Part shown: in pieces, positions 18,381-27,298 of the stretch
Layout of the letters: each line of letters opens with the position of its first letter
Numbering within the stretch: position 1 is the first letter of the stretch
DNA from: Variovorax paradoxus
GTDB lineage: Bacteria > Pseudomonadota > Gammaproteobacteria > Burkholderiales > Burkholderiaceae_C
Reading direction: 5' to 3'
Length of the DNA stretch: 64,000 nucleotides
Assembly: GCF_000834655.1 (NCBI RefSeq)
Contig: NZ_JXQQ01000028.1
Coordinates: 248,001-312,000, forward strand
Position numbers and translations under genes: made by a program
Notes under the pieces: generated by a model
What the model was told of the DNA's origin: nothing
What the model saw: only the letters and a program-made list of their open reading frames with translations
Databases searched by the model: none

Positions 18381-19162
18381 GCGACGCCGTCACACCCAAT
18401 CCCTGGTCGCAATGGCGCTCGGCCACACCGGCGCGCCTGGCACTCGGCCGTGCCGGTGCCGGCATGCCCACCGACGAGACGCTGCGCTTCGGCTGGGCGC
18501 ATGCGATGGCGCGCGATGCGATCCATTCGGCGCTCGATGTCGATGCGCTCGAAAGCACGCTGACCTCGCAGCACTGGGAAGTCGCCCGCGCCCGCAGCCG
18601 CGCCGCAGACCGCACCACCTACCTGCGCCGCCCCGACCTGGGCCGCCAGCTCGACGACAAGGACGACGGGCGCCTGCGCGGCATCGGGCGCTACGGCTGC
18701 GATGTCTGCGTGGTCATCGGCGACGGACTCTCCTCGCTTGCCGTCGCACGTCACGCCGCACCGCTGCTCGCCGCCCTGCGCTCGCAGTTGCCGGCGGACA
18801 CGCGCTTCTCGCCCGTGGTCATCGCCACGCAGGCGCGCGTGGCGCTCGCCGACGAGGTGGGCGAGCTGTTCGGCGCGATGCTCTCGGTGATGCTGATCGG
18901 CGAGCGCCCGGGCCTGAGCTCGCCGGACAGCCTGGGCATCTACCTGACCCACTCGCCCAAGCGCGGGCTGAACGATGCGGCGCGCAACTGCATCTCCAAC
19001 GTGCGCCCAGAGGGCCTGCCGTATGAAGCCGCGGCGTTCAAGCTGGCGTGGCTGATGCGCGAATCCCTCAAGCGCGGGCTGACCGGCGTGGGGCTCAAGG
19101 ACGAGAGCGATCTTGCGGTGCTGGCGCAGCGCGATGTGCGCAGGACGGGGCTACCTGGATAG
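18377..19162 (+). CDS. eutC: Ethanolamine ammonia-lyase small (beta) subunit
   Basis: The 261-residue protein begins at the ATG that overlaps the eutB stop. EutC family segments are clear: ARLALGRAGAGMPTDETLRF near the N-terminus, VVIGDGLSSLAVARHAAPLL in the middle and LIGERPGLSSPDSLGIYLT toward the end. It binds adenosylcobalamin together with EutB. It is the last gene of the eat-eutB-eutC operon; about 280 bp without a gene follow and contain a long palindrome. Confidence 0.96.
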   Translation: MSDAVTPNPWSQWRSATPARLALGRAGAGMPTDETLRFGWAHAMARDAIHSALDVDALESTLTSQHWEVARARSRAADRTTYLRRPDLGRQLDDKDDGRLRGIGRYGCDVCVVIGDGLSSLAVARHAAPLLAALRSQLPADTRFSPVVIATQARVALADEVGELFGAMLSVMLIGERPGLSSPDSLGIYLTHSPKRGLNDAARNCISNVRPEGLPYEAAAFKLAWLMRESLKRGLTGVGLKDESDLAVLAQRDVRRTGLPG

Positions 19163-19188
19163 GCGCTCTCGCCACATCTGAAATACGC

Positions 19189-19227
19189 AATAAAGTGACT
19201 CTTAAGCCGCTTAACGGTCATTTTATT
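19189..19227. promoter_or_regulatory. 39-bp nested palindrome upstream of the carotenoid oxygenase gene
   Basis: AATAAAGTGAC (19189-19199) is mirrored by GTCATTTTATT (19217-19227) with one mismatch, and TTAAG (19202-19206) by CTTAA (19210-19214); both dyads share the centre at 19208. There is no T-run typical of a terminator. The element lies 27 bp after the eutC stop and about 215 bp before the next start, in a locally AT-rich patch. A multimeric operator is the best guess. Confidence 0.5.
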
Positions 19228-19442
19228 GACGTCGGAAAGCAGCCATCGCCCCTCGGCTCTGCCCTCGCAAGCGAGGATCAGTTTGGCATCTGCTGGCGGC
19301 GATTCGGTGCCCGTGCGCCGCGTCGCACCTTCATCGCGCAACAAGCCGAACGCATCGGCGCCTGACGGCGCAGAATCGAAACCGTGTCGGGCAGCAAAGA
19401 ACGGACACTCCACACTGAGCCAACAAGAAGTGAGGCGGAACA

Positions 19443-20873
19443 ATGAGCTGGCAAGACGGTGACATCAGGAAGGCGTTTCAGGCCCGGCGGCACAAGCCCT
19501 GGACGGTGGGCTATGAAACACCCGTCAGCGCCGACATGCAGACCGGACCGCTCGAGGTCACCGGCAAGTTGCCGAAGGACCTGCATGGCGTGCTGTACCG
19601 AAACGGCCCCGCCATGCACGACCGCGGCGCGGGCCGCTATGCCCACAAATGGGACGGCGACGGCATGATCCAGGCCTTTCGCTTTGCGGATGGCACCGTG
19701 ACCCACACCGGCCGCTTCGTGCGCACGAAGAAGTTCCAGGCCGAGGAAGCTGCCGGCGAATACCTGCTCAGCGCATTCGGTTCGGCAGTGCCCGGAAAAA
19801 CCGAGCTCAATACCGACATCGACGAGATGAACTCCGCCAACCTGAGCGCGGTCTATCACGCGGGCCGGCTGCTGGCGCTGTGGGAACCCGGGTCGCCCCA
19901 CGAGCTGGACCCCGAGACGCTCGAGACGAAGGGCATCTATCGCGCGGACAGCGCCGAACTGCTCAGGCCTTTTTCGGCGCACCCGAAGGTCGGCACCAAT
20001 GGCGATGGCGACCTGTGGAATTTTGGATCGGACCCCATCGCATCGGAGTTGAGCGTCTACAAGCTGTCGGCCACGGGAGCGGTGGAGGTATGCCGCCGGT
20101 TCGCGGTGAAGGACTTGCCGCCGATGCACGACTTTGCGGTCACCCAGAACCATCTGATCTTTCTGCTTCCTCCCGCATTGTTCGACAGGGAAAAGCTGAT
20201 CGCCGGAAAGGCGTTCGGGCTCTCGGTGAACTGGGCGCCGGAACTCGGCACCCGCGTGCTGGTGATCGACAAGCGAAGCTGGAGCCAGACCTGGTACCAG
20301 CTTCCGCCATGGATCATTCACCACGTGGGCAACGCCTGGGAAGACGCCGACGAGGTGATTCGCTTCGACGTCTTTGCCAACGCGGAGCCGCAGGCGATGG
20401 CCACTGGCTGGAACGTCATGCGCGGGAAGTACGTGCATGTGCAGGGGCCGGTGATGACGCTGGTCGAGCTGCGCGCGGGCAAGTTGCCGCAGGTCACCCG
20501 ATTCGATGCGTTGGAAGGCGAATATCCGGTCATCGACCCCGCGCTTTCCGGGCGCGACTACGAGCAGGTGCTTTGCGTGGCTCGCAACCGCACGCGATCG
20601 AGCGGAATGCCCGACTGGGGAGACCTGGCAAGCTTCAACGTGAAGCAAGGAACCATCCAGTCCTACGGTTTCGGCGACGACTGGATTGCCGAGGAGCATG
20701 TGTACGCGGGCAGGAATTCGCAATGGGCCGTCGGCACTGCGCTGGATACCGTGGCCAGGCAGACGGTGCTCTCCGTGTTCAATGTGCATCACGTCGGTGA
20801 TGGGCCGGTTGCGCAAGTCCGGCTTCCTTATGCCCTTCCGCTGGGCGTGCACGGAACGTTCAGGGCGCTTTAG
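19443..20873 (+). CDS. Carotenoid oxygenase family protein (lignostilbene/apocarotenoid dioxygenase-like)
   Basis: The 476-residue protein has the seven-bladed propeller iron oxygenase pattern. All four iron-ligand histidines are present in family contexts: H180 (FSAHPK), H229 (PMHDF), H293 (IIHHVGNAWE) and H470 (GVHGTF). Such enzymes cleave a conjugated C=C bond with O2; bacterial members act on apocarotenoids or on stilbenes such as lignostilbene. It has no signal peptide. With no carotenoid genes nearby, a lignin-derived stilbene substrate is plausible in a soil bacterium, but this is inference. The gene stands alone between the eut operon and a convergent hydrolase. Confidence 0.92.
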   Translation: MSWQDGDIRKAFQARRHKPWTVGYETPVSADMQTGPLEVTGKLPKDLHGVLYRNGPAMHDRGAGRYAHKWDGDGMIQAFRFADGTVTHTGRFVRTKKFQAEEAAGEYLLSAFGSAVPGKTELNTDIDEMNSANLSAVYHAGRLLALWEPGSPHELDPETLETKGIYRADSAELLRPFSAHPKVGTNGDGDLWNFGSDPIASELSVYKLSATGAVEVCRRFAVKDLPPMHDFAVTQNHLIFLLPPALFDREKLIAGKAFGLSVNWAPELGTRVLVIDKRSWSQTWYQLPPWIIHHVGNAWEDADEVIRFDVFANAEPQAMATGWNVMRGKYVHVQGPVMTLVELRAGKLPQVTRFDALEGEYPVIDPALSGRDYEQVLCVARNRTRSSGMPDWGDLASFNVKQGTIQSYGFGDDWIAEEHVYAGRNSQWAVGTALDTVARQTVLSVFNVHHVGDGPVAQVRLPYALPLGVHGTFRAL

Positions 20874-20962
20874 TCCGTTGATCAGCTCTGAGCCGGCGGA
20901 TGCGCCAATACAGGAGCGTTAAAGGCCGCTCGAAGAAATGGCCTCGAGCGGCCTCTCACGCA

Positions 20963-21613
20963 TCACGCCTTGGCGGGCACCGGGGTGTTGAGCAGTTGCT
21001 GCTCCCACAGGAACGCGATGCCGCTGCCGCCAGCGTGTTGCACGACCACCTTCGTTATCTCGGCAGCGCTGTCGGCCCGGGCCCAGTCGCGCTGCCATTC
21101 GGAAGCCACCGCGAGCCAGGTCATGACGTTCGCGCCGGCCGCGACCATCCGCTGGATGGCCACCTGATGCGACTCCACGGAAACGCCGCCGGACGCATCG
21201 GTGACGACGGTCACGTCCCAGCCCTCGCCGAGCGCCTGAATCGTCGGCATCGCAACGCACACCTCGGTCCACAGGCCGGCGATGATCAGCTGCTTGCGGC
21301 CTGTCGCCTTCACCGCGTCCACTGTCTTCTTGTCCTGCCAGGTGTTGATGAAGGTCCGGTCGATGACCTCCTGGCCGGGGAACACGTCGGTTATCTGGGG
21401 AAAGAGGAGCCCTCCCCGTTCGGCGATCACGCTGGTCAGGATGGTCGGAACGCCGAAGGCCTTGGCGGCCTTTGCCAGTCCCACCACGTTGTTGATGACC
21501 ATCTGCGGTTCGTGGCTGTTCAGATTCGCGAGCTGGTAAGGCTGATGGTCGATCAAGACCAGTACCGAATCTTCGGGCCGGAGTAGTGAGGAAAGACCGT
21601 TGCGTAAAGTCAT
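20963..21613 (-). CDS. Isochorismatase-family cysteine hydrolase (YcaC-like)
   Basis: The 216-residue protein starts at the ATG at 21613. It has the catalytic triad layout of the YcaC subgroup: Asp22 (VLIDHQPYQ), Lys95 or Lys96 (TWQDKK) and the nucleophile Cys119 (GLWTEVCVAMP). The family hydrolyses amides or related bonds; YcaC itself has no firm physiological substrate. It is divergent from a LysR gene starting about 150 bp away, which probably controls it. Confidence 0.9.
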   Translation of the reverse strand: MTLRNGLSSLLRPEDSVLVLIDHQPYQLANLNSHEPQMVINNVVGLAKAAKAFGVPTILTSVIAERGGLLFPQITDVFPGQEVIDRTFINTWQDKKTVDAVKATGRKQLIIAGLWTEVCVAMPTIQALGEGWDVTVVTDASGGVSVESHQVAIQRMVAAGANVMTWLAVASEWQRDWARADSAAEITKVVVQHAGGSGIAFLWEQQLLNTPVPAKA

Positions 21614-21762
21614 TGCTGATTCCTGTATTGCCGCTCTCGCGGGATGGTTGCTTGCGAAGATTCGCCTCTGGCGCTGGCGCCTCGCAGGAGTATTCCGATC
21701 GCGCGCGTTACCCGGTAGTACCATCCTCGGGCGAGCTCTGTCGCACTACGAGGAACACCTGT

Positions 21763-22686
21763 TTGGACATCGAAGACCTGCGCACTTTTGTGGAAGTCGC
21801 TCATGCGGGAGGTGTCTCGGCTGCTGCCGTCCGGCTGGGCATTTCCAAGTCGATGGTGAGCCGACGCCTGCTGCGGCTCGAAACGGAACTGGGTGTCCAG
21901 CTCCTTGCGCGATCCACGCGCGGCGCCGCACTGACTGAAGCGGGCACCACGTACCGTGACTTCGCAGCCAGGGCGTGCGCCGAGCTCGACGTGGGCAGCG
22001 AAACGATCCTGCCCGATGGGGACCTTCGCGGCCGCCTGAGAATCGCCGCGCCGCTGACGTTCGGCCCGACGCACTTCGCTCCCATGCTCGCTGAGTTGGC
22101 GCGGCGCCATCCTCAGCTTCAGGTCCAGACCTGCTACAGCGATCGCTTTGTCGATCTCATTGCGGAGGGATTCGACTGTGCGATACGGGTTGGCTATCTG
22201 GAGGACTCCAACCTGATTGCCAGACGTGTCGGTGCGATCAACGGAAAGCTCGTTGCGAGCCCCGGCTATGTCGCCGTGCATGGCGCGCCAGAGACACCGG
22301 ATGAACTGGGTGCCCACGAAGCCTTGATGCAGGGCACCGAAGCCTGGCAACTGACCGATGGCGGCCGGGTCATCACTGTGCGACCGCAAGGGCGGTTCAA
22401 GGCCGACAACGGCACGGCGTTGGTCGCCGCCGCAGTCGCGGGGCTCGGCATCGCGTACGTGCCCGACTGGCTCACCAAGGACTACATCGCCGCGGGCGCA
22501 CTCGTGCCGGTCATGGAACGCCATCCACCGCCGCCCGCTGGCGCTTATGTCATCCGGCCGCCGGGACAGCATCCTGCCAAGAAGATCCGCGTCCTGATCG
22601 AACTCCTGGTCGAGTATTGCGATCAGTCGCCGGCTGCCAACGAGTTGGCCTTGCCTCAAGGACTGATCGGCGATCTCGCCCGGTGA
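21763..22686 (+). CDS. LysR family transcriptional regulator
   Basis: The reading frame is open far upstream, but the family N-terminus (DIEDLRTFVEVAHAGGVSAA) starts right after a TTG at 21763 that is preceded by an ACGAGGA Shine-Dalgarno sequence, giving 307 residues. The HTH is at about residues 2-60 and the LysR substrate domain follows. It is divergent from the YcaC-like hydrolase gene and is its likely regulator. A 10-bp-arm hairpin at 22739 follows the stop. Confidence 0.88.
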   Translation: MDIEDLRTFVEVAHAGGVSAAAVRLGISKSMVSRRLLRLETELGVQLLARSTRGAALTEAGTTYRDFAARACAELDVGSETILPDGDLRGRLRIAAPLTFGPTHFAPMLAELARRHPQLQVQTCYSDRFVDLIAEGFDCAIRVGYLEDSNLIARRVGAINGKLVASPGYVAVHGAPETPDELGAHEALMQGTEAWQLTDGGRVITVRPQGRFKADNGTALVAAAVAGLGIAYVPDWLTKDYIAAGALVPVMERHPPPPAGAYVIRPPGQHPAKKIRVLIELLVEYCDQSPAANELALPQGLIGDLAR

Positions 22687-22738
22687 ACACCAGCCGGAGT
22701 TGACGACGAAACAGGTGGGCTCCCAACCTTGTTCAAGA

Positions 22739-22762
22739 TGAGCCCCGGCAATCCGGGGCTCA
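22739..22762. terminator. Hairpin between convergent LysR and pirin genes
   Basis: TGAGCCCCGG (22739-22748) pairs perfectly with CCGGGGCTCA (22753-22762) around a CAAT loop. It sits between the LysR stop at 22686 and the pirin stop at 22773, so it can serve both strands. There is no strong U-tract, so it is a candidate rather than a textbook intrinsic terminator. Confidence 0.6.
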
Positions 22763-22772
22763 CCGTGCCAGG

Positions 22773-23666
22773 TCAGCGAAACACCGGCACGTTCCCGGTG
22801 CTGGTGCGTCGGTTTCCTGCGGCGACCAGGCGCTGGCGAAGCTCTTCGATGCGACGCTCACCGGTCTCCAGCGCCTGTGCGGAGGTATGGACCGAGTAGT
22901 TGCCCAGATGCAGTTCATGCGGATGCGGAACAGCCGATGCCAGCACGAATACCGCATCGCCATCCGGTCCCGCCTGCACGGTGATCGCATCTTCCGAGTC
23001 TTCGAAGATCACCATGTCGCCGGCGTGCACGGACGTCTCGGTTTGCAGGGTTCCCTTTGCCACCGCCAGCCAGCCGACCGTGTGGCCGGTCGGCGGCTGG
23101 TAGGTCCATGACTCGCCGGCCTGCAAGGTCGCTAGCAGGTAGTTCATGCCTGCGGGCGCAGGCGTCGGGCTGCGCACACCCGCGTGCTCTCCCAGAATGA
23201 CCCGGGCAGGCCCCGCGGATGGCACGTCTTTCGACTCGATGTAGCGGCTTTCGGGCTCGCCGTTCTCCAGTTCAGGAGGCAGTGCGACCCACAGCTGGAA
23301 ACCCTGCACGAACGACTCGCTCTGCGGCGTGAGCTCCTTGCCATGCCACACGCCGCTGCCTGCACGCAGCCATTCGACACCCCCGTACGCCAGCGTCCCG
23401 GTGCCCGCGGCCGGGTCGTCGAACTTCATCTGGCCTTCGGTCAGCACGGTCACCGTCGCGATGCCCGAGTGCGGATGGATCGACATGCCGGCGCCGGCGC
23501 GCATCGCATCGAGCAGCGGCTTTTCCATGTTGAAGATGTCCAGGAAGACGAATGGCTTCAGGCTCTCGCCGAGGTCGGACGGGCTCATCAGGCGCGTGAT
23601 CCCGCCATGGCCTTGTCCACGGGTGCGATAGACGATGCTTCTGTTCCGGGTATCGATGGCTTGCAT
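22773..23666 (-). CDS. Pirin family protein
   Basis: The 297-residue bicupin protein has the pirin N-terminal domain with the metal-binding segment SIHPHSGIATVTVLTEGQ, GTLAYGGVEWLRAGSGVWH and the C-terminal pirin_C domain. Bacterial pirins such as YhhW can act as quercetin dioxygenases or as redox-sensing partners. It has no signal peptide. The start is the ATG at 23666. It is preceded at about 110 nt by the stop of the amidohydrolase gene on the same strand, so a shared transcript is possible. Confidence 0.9.
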   Translation of the reverse strand: MQAIDTRNRSIVYRTRGQGHGGITRLMSPSDLGESLKPFVFLDIFNMEKPLLDAMRAGAGMSIHPHSGIATVTVLTEGQMKFDDPAAGTGTLAYGGVEWLRAGSGVWHGKELTPQSESFVQGFQLWVALPPELENGEPESRYIESKDVPSAGPARVILGEHAGVRSPTPAPAGMNYLLATLQAGESWTYQPPTGHTVGWLAVAKGTLQTETSVHAGDMVIFEDSEDAITVQAGPDGDAVFVLASAVPHPHELHLGNYSVHTSAQALETGERRIEELRQRLVAAGNRRTSTGNVPVFR

Positions 23667-23773
23667 GGTTCACTCCTTGTATTGGTCGATCGTAGGTTCG
23701 CTGCCTCCGGTCCGCTAGCGCCACAAGGAGGGAAGCAGAGTTGCAGGACAAGGAACACCGTTGGAGGCTGACC

Positions 23774-25573
23774 TCATCGGGGCTGGAAGTAGCCACCGTA
23801 GTGCTTGATCGGTGACCAGGTGGGCAGGATCTCGGGCAATGAGGGCGAGAGCGAGCGATAGTCCTGCGCGCCGTAGACCACCCGGCCATCCATGACGGTC
23901 AACATCGAGGAGATGGACCTGATCTCGGATTCCGGAACCGCGAAATAGTCCCTGTCCAGCAACACGAAGTCGGCAAGGTGGCCCGGCGCGATCATGCCCA
24001 GCTCCGATTCGGCATTCATGAACCACGCTGCGTTGCGAGTGAAGAGCTTCAGCGCCTCGGCGCGTGAAAGACGGTTGTCCTTGGCGAGCACTTCGGTTCC
24101 GGCGACCGACTTGCCCGACACCATCCAGCTGATGCCGACCCACGGGTTGAACGAGGCCGCGCGGAAGGCGTCGGTGGTCATGGCCAGGGGGATACCGCTG
24201 TCGACGAGCTGGCGCAGGCGCGGTGTCAGCAATGCCTTGTCGCGGCCGTGGGTCCTGACGAAGGCGTCGCCGTGCAGCGCCATCTTGGTGTCAAGTGCGA
24301 TGCCGCCGCCCAGCGCCTTGACCCGGGCGATGTTCGCGGGACTGATGGTCTCGGCGTGTTCGATGCTCCAGCGCAGGCCATCGAGCGGCATCTTCTGATT
24401 GAGCTTCTCGAGCGCATCGAGGAAAGGCGTGATGTTCTCGTCGTAGCTGATGTGCTCGCGGAAAGGAATTCGCCGCGCAACCAGCTTGGCGACATCCCGC
24501 TCCACGAGTTCGCGCATCTTTTCCGGCGGGACGATGACCGCCGGACGATCGAAGTTCTCGTGATCGTGGACATCCACCGAAAGCAACTCGCCGGCGCCCC
24601 GGTAGACATGGCCGTGTGCCAATTGCGGGTGCAGGTTGTGCCCGGGGCTGATCGGCGCAGTCCGCGTGATTGCTTCGAGCTGCGCATCCACCACGCCGCT
24701 TTCTGCGAACTGGATGTCCACGAACGGCATGCGGATGTTGAGGCGGTTGTCCCGGGCCAGTGCGTTCACGGTGGGCAGTGCCTTGGGATACCCGCGAAAG
24801 CCCGTGCCGGCATCGACGATGGACGTGACCCCGAAGCGGTTCACGCTGTGGATCGTCTGCACCAGCGAGCTCACCTCTTCGTCGAAGGAAAGCTGGGGAA
24901 CCATGGTCTCCAGCGCGATGAACAGGAAGGTGTAGCCATGAACGAGGCCGGTGTACCTGCCCTGCTCGTCCTTCTCCAACTCGGTGCCCGGCACCTTGGG
25001 AAACTTGTCGGTTCCCACGCCCAGGGCATCCATCGCCTTCTGGTTCATGAATGCGCGGTTGTAGGCGTACTGCACGATAAGCGGGCGATGTGGGACGGCC
25101 TGGCGCAGTTCGTCCAGGGTGGGGAAGCGCTTCTCTTCGAACTGGTAAGGAGACCAGCCCCCGATCACCTTGACCCAGTGGCCCTCCGGTGTTCGTCCGG
25201 CCTGCTCGCTCAGCATTGCCAGCGCCCGACGCAGCGTCGGCACGCCTTCCCACCGCAAGGTGTAGTTGTAGCCGCCCTCGTTGAGCACATGGGTGTGCGC
25301 ATCGATGATGCCCGGTATGAGCCGCCGGCCGCGGGAGTCGATCACCCGGGTGTCGGCCTTCTTCAAGGCCAGCACTTCTGCATCCGTGCCCACCGAGTAG
25401 ATGCGCCCGCTTTTGACCGCCAGCGCGGATGCCTCGGGCTGTGCAAGATTGCCGGTGAAGATCCTGGCGTTGTGCACGATGAGGTCCGCGCCCGGTGCCT
25501 CCGGCCTGGCTTGCGCATGCGCGTTGGCCAAGCCGTTCGCCACCATGAATCCGATCAGGAATATCAACTTCAC
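23774..25573 (-). CDS. YtcJ-like metal-dependent amidohydrolase, exported
   Basis: Read from a GTG at 25573, the 599-residue protein starts with a short hydrophobic signal peptide (about residues 1-20, ending NAHAQA), which longer in-frame starts would mask. The amidohydrolase_3 features are visible: LIVHNARIFTGN, GRRLIPGIIDAHTHVL with the HxH metal ligands, WSIEHAETI and AMTTDAF toward the C-terminus, then the ADFVLLDRDYF strand. These enzymes hydrolyse N-acyl or amide bonds of small molecules; the substrate is unknown. Export to the periplasm is somewhat unusual for the fold but known in this family. Confidence 0.88.
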   Translation of the reverse strand: MKLIFLIGFMVANGLANAHAQARPEAPGADLIVHNARIFTGNLAQPEASALAVKSGRIYSVGTDAEVLALKKADTRVIDSRGRRLIPGIIDAHTHVLNEGGYNYTLRWEGVPTLRRALAMLSEQAGRTPEGHWVKVIGGWSPYQFEEKRFPTLDELRQAVPHRPLIVQYAYNRAFMNQKAMDALGVGTDKFPKVPGTELEKDEQGRYTGLVHGYTFLFIALETMVPQLSFDEEVSSLVQTIHSVNRFGVTSIVDAGTGFRGYPKALPTVNALARDNRLNIRMPFVDIQFAESGVVDAQLEAITRTAPISPGHNLHPQLAHGHVYRGAGELLSVDVHDHENFDRPAVIVPPEKMRELVERDVAKLVARRIPFREHISYDENITPFLDALEKLNQKMPLDGLRWSIEHAETISPANIARVKALGGGIALDTKMALHGDAFVRTHGRDKALLTPRLRQLVDSGIPLAMTTDAFRAASFNPWVGISWMVSGKSVAGTEVLAKDNRLSRAEALKLFTRNAAWFMNAESELGMIAPGHLADFVLLDRDYFAVPESEIRSISSMLTVMDGRVVYGAQDYRSLSPSLPEILPTWSPIKHYGGYFQPR

Positions 25574-26093
25574 TGCCACTCTCCGTTCGATAGATTTGTA
25601 GAACACCACTTGTGTCGGTCTTGCGCAGCGCGCCGAACTCCGCAGCAGCGTGTGCCGAATGCGCAGGGCGCAGCCCTCTCGATCCGGCGCAGTCACCGAT
25701 CGTTTTTGCGGGTGGCTGAGCAGGCTGGCCACGACGAGGGCGGCTCTCACGAGACCGCTCGCCACCGAGATCGCCGTTGGGCCCCTCCCAAGCCATCTCT
25801 TTGTTGGTTCGATTGACGGCGCCGTTGGACTCTATGTGGCTTGTGGGTTGCGGAGTAGTACGAGGTTCTGCGAAGCTGTGTCGCCGTTCCCGGAACGCCG
25901 TTGTCGTCCGCGCGGAGGCTGCGTTCAGCAGTTCCGGATGAGCCCCTCTAAAGCTATCCTCCACACCGATGTCGACGTCTGCCCTTCGTTTTGCATTGGA
26001 ATGCGGCGCCCGTGCCGCCTCAGATGCCGGGGCACGTAAATCCTCGAAAAGCGCCAACGGTCGTTGGCGCAACCAACGCAAGGAAGTGAGCCT
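25574..26093. other. Divergent intergenic region, 520 bp
   Basis: No credible gene lies between the amidohydrolase and the binding-protein-fold gene; open frames here are shadows without a ribosome binding site or family match. Apart from the palindrome at 26051-26070 I see no clear regulatory repeat. Promoters for both flanking genes are expected here. Confidence 0.6.
26051..26070. promoter_or_regulatory. 20-bp palindrome in the leader of the binding-protein-fold gene
   Basis: GCGCCAACG and CGTTGGCGC form a perfect 9-bp inverted repeat with a 2-nt spacer, ending 23 nt before the GTG start at 26094 and 10 nt before its AAGGAAG ribosome binding site. It could be an operator or, as RNA, a hairpin beside the ribosome binding site. 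Confidence 0.5.
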
Positions 26094-27245
26094 GTGACAA
26101 CCCTTCTTGATATCGAGCCCGCAGATTCGTCTGCAGTCCGGATAGGTGCGCTGGTGCCCCTGACACGGCCCGGTTGGGTTGAAGCCGGCCAGCACCTGCT
26201 GGCCGGGCTCGAGCTGGCGGTCGCCGATGTCAATGACGCCGGCGGCATCGATGGCAGGCGTCTCGAATTGATCGTTCGCGACACTGCGGCCGATCCCCAG
26301 AAGGCTTCCGGCGCCGTGGACGAGCTGGCTGCCCTGGGCGTGGTGGCCTTGGCAGGGGAATACCACAGCGTGGTTGCCCGAACTGCGGCTGCCCGCGCCG
26401 AAGCGATCGGCCTTCCGTTTCTCTGTTCTTCCGCAGTACTTGATGCGCTGACCGAACAGCCCAGCCGATGGGTTGCGCGCCTTGCCCCTCCGCAATCCCG
26501 CGGCTGGCGGATCTACGCGGACCATCTGCTCGAAGCGGGTCACCAGCGGATTGCCGTTGCGAGCCAGCCGAGCGTCTACTGGGCAGCGGGCATCGGCATC
26601 CTGCACGATCACTTGAGCCAGCGAGGTGCCACCCTCGTGGAATTGGGAAGTCTGGAGCCCCTGAGCGCCTGCAACGAACTCGCTGGCAGCGAGGCCACTG
26701 CCCTTCTTCTCTTGGTCGGGTATCCCGAACCGGCCGTGTCGCTCGTCCAGGCGGTCCGACAGGACGCACGACTGGCTGGGCTGTGGATGGGCGCGCCGGC
26801 GGGGCAGCCCGAGCTTGCGCAGTGGGCGGAGTTGCTGGGAGACCAAGGCGCTGCCGTACCGTTCTTGCGCTACCTCCCCGAGCGGCTGAGCCCGCTCGGC
26901 CAACGGACGGAAGTGGCACTGCAGGAACGCCTTGGCGGACCTCCCTCCTTCGTGGCATTCGAGGGCTACGACACCGTCGCGGTCCTCGCCCGCATGATTC
27001 AGACCTGCGGCGAAGATCGGGCGCGAATTGCAGACGCGTGGCCGCTGGTCGTCGTCGAAGGTACCCGCGGAACCATCCGGTTTTCTCGTGTGCCAGGGAT
27101 CAGCGTCTGGCAATGGGCATCGGCCCCGGTGCAGGTCGCCGACCGCGATCCTGCCGATGCCGGACGCTTCCGGGTCCTCCGATCCGATCCAGGCGCGCAA
27201 GGGGATGCTCCGAGCGCCCTCGCGGCACCCCGGCAAGCATCCTGA
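26094..27245 (+). CDS. Periplasmic-binding-protein-fold sensor without signal peptide (Leu/amide-binding type)
   Basis: The GTG at 26094 follows an AAGGAAG Shine-Dalgarno sequence and gives 383 residues. The fold is clear: VRIGALVPLTRPG, LLAGLELAVADVNDAGGIDGR and LELIVRDTAADPQKA match the type I binding domain (Peripla_BP_6) of LivJ/AmiC proteins, and AGEYHSVVARTAAARAEAIGLPFL matches the ligand region. There is no signal peptide or lipobox, and no ABC permease or ATPase gene nearby. This is the situation of AmiC, a cytoplasmic amide sensor, so a ligand-sensing role is a reasonable alternative to transport. The starting TTG at 26064 is possible but has a poorer leader and lies inside the palindrome. 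Confidence 0.78.
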   Translation: MTTLLDIEPADSSAVRIGALVPLTRPGWVEAGQHLLAGLELAVADVNDAGGIDGRRLELIVRDTAADPQKASGAVDELAALGVVALAGEYHSVVARTAAARAEAIGLPFLCSSAVLDALTEQPSRWVARLAPPQSRGWRIYADHLLEAGHQRIAVASQPSVYWAAGIGILHDHLSQRGATLVELGSLEPLSACNELAGSEATALLLLVGYPEPAVSLVQAVRQDARLAGLWMGAPAGQPELAQWAELLGDQGAAVPFLRYLPERLSPLGQRTEVALQERLGGPPSFVAFEGYDTVAVLARMIQTCGEDRARIADAWPLVVVEGTRGTIRFSRVPGISVWQWASAPVQVADRDPADAGRFRVLRSDPGAQGDAPSALAAPRQAS

Positions 27246-27298
27246 TGCAGCGAGGCGTCAGGCGAAGCATTGCTCGTCGCGTCTTTGCAGGTCACGTA

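Noticed and set aside
24291-27236. Minus-strand open frame of 981 codons
   Set aside because: It crosses both the amidohydrolase gene and the divergent sensor-like gene in other frames, with no domain and Arg/Gly/Pro-rich shadow composition.
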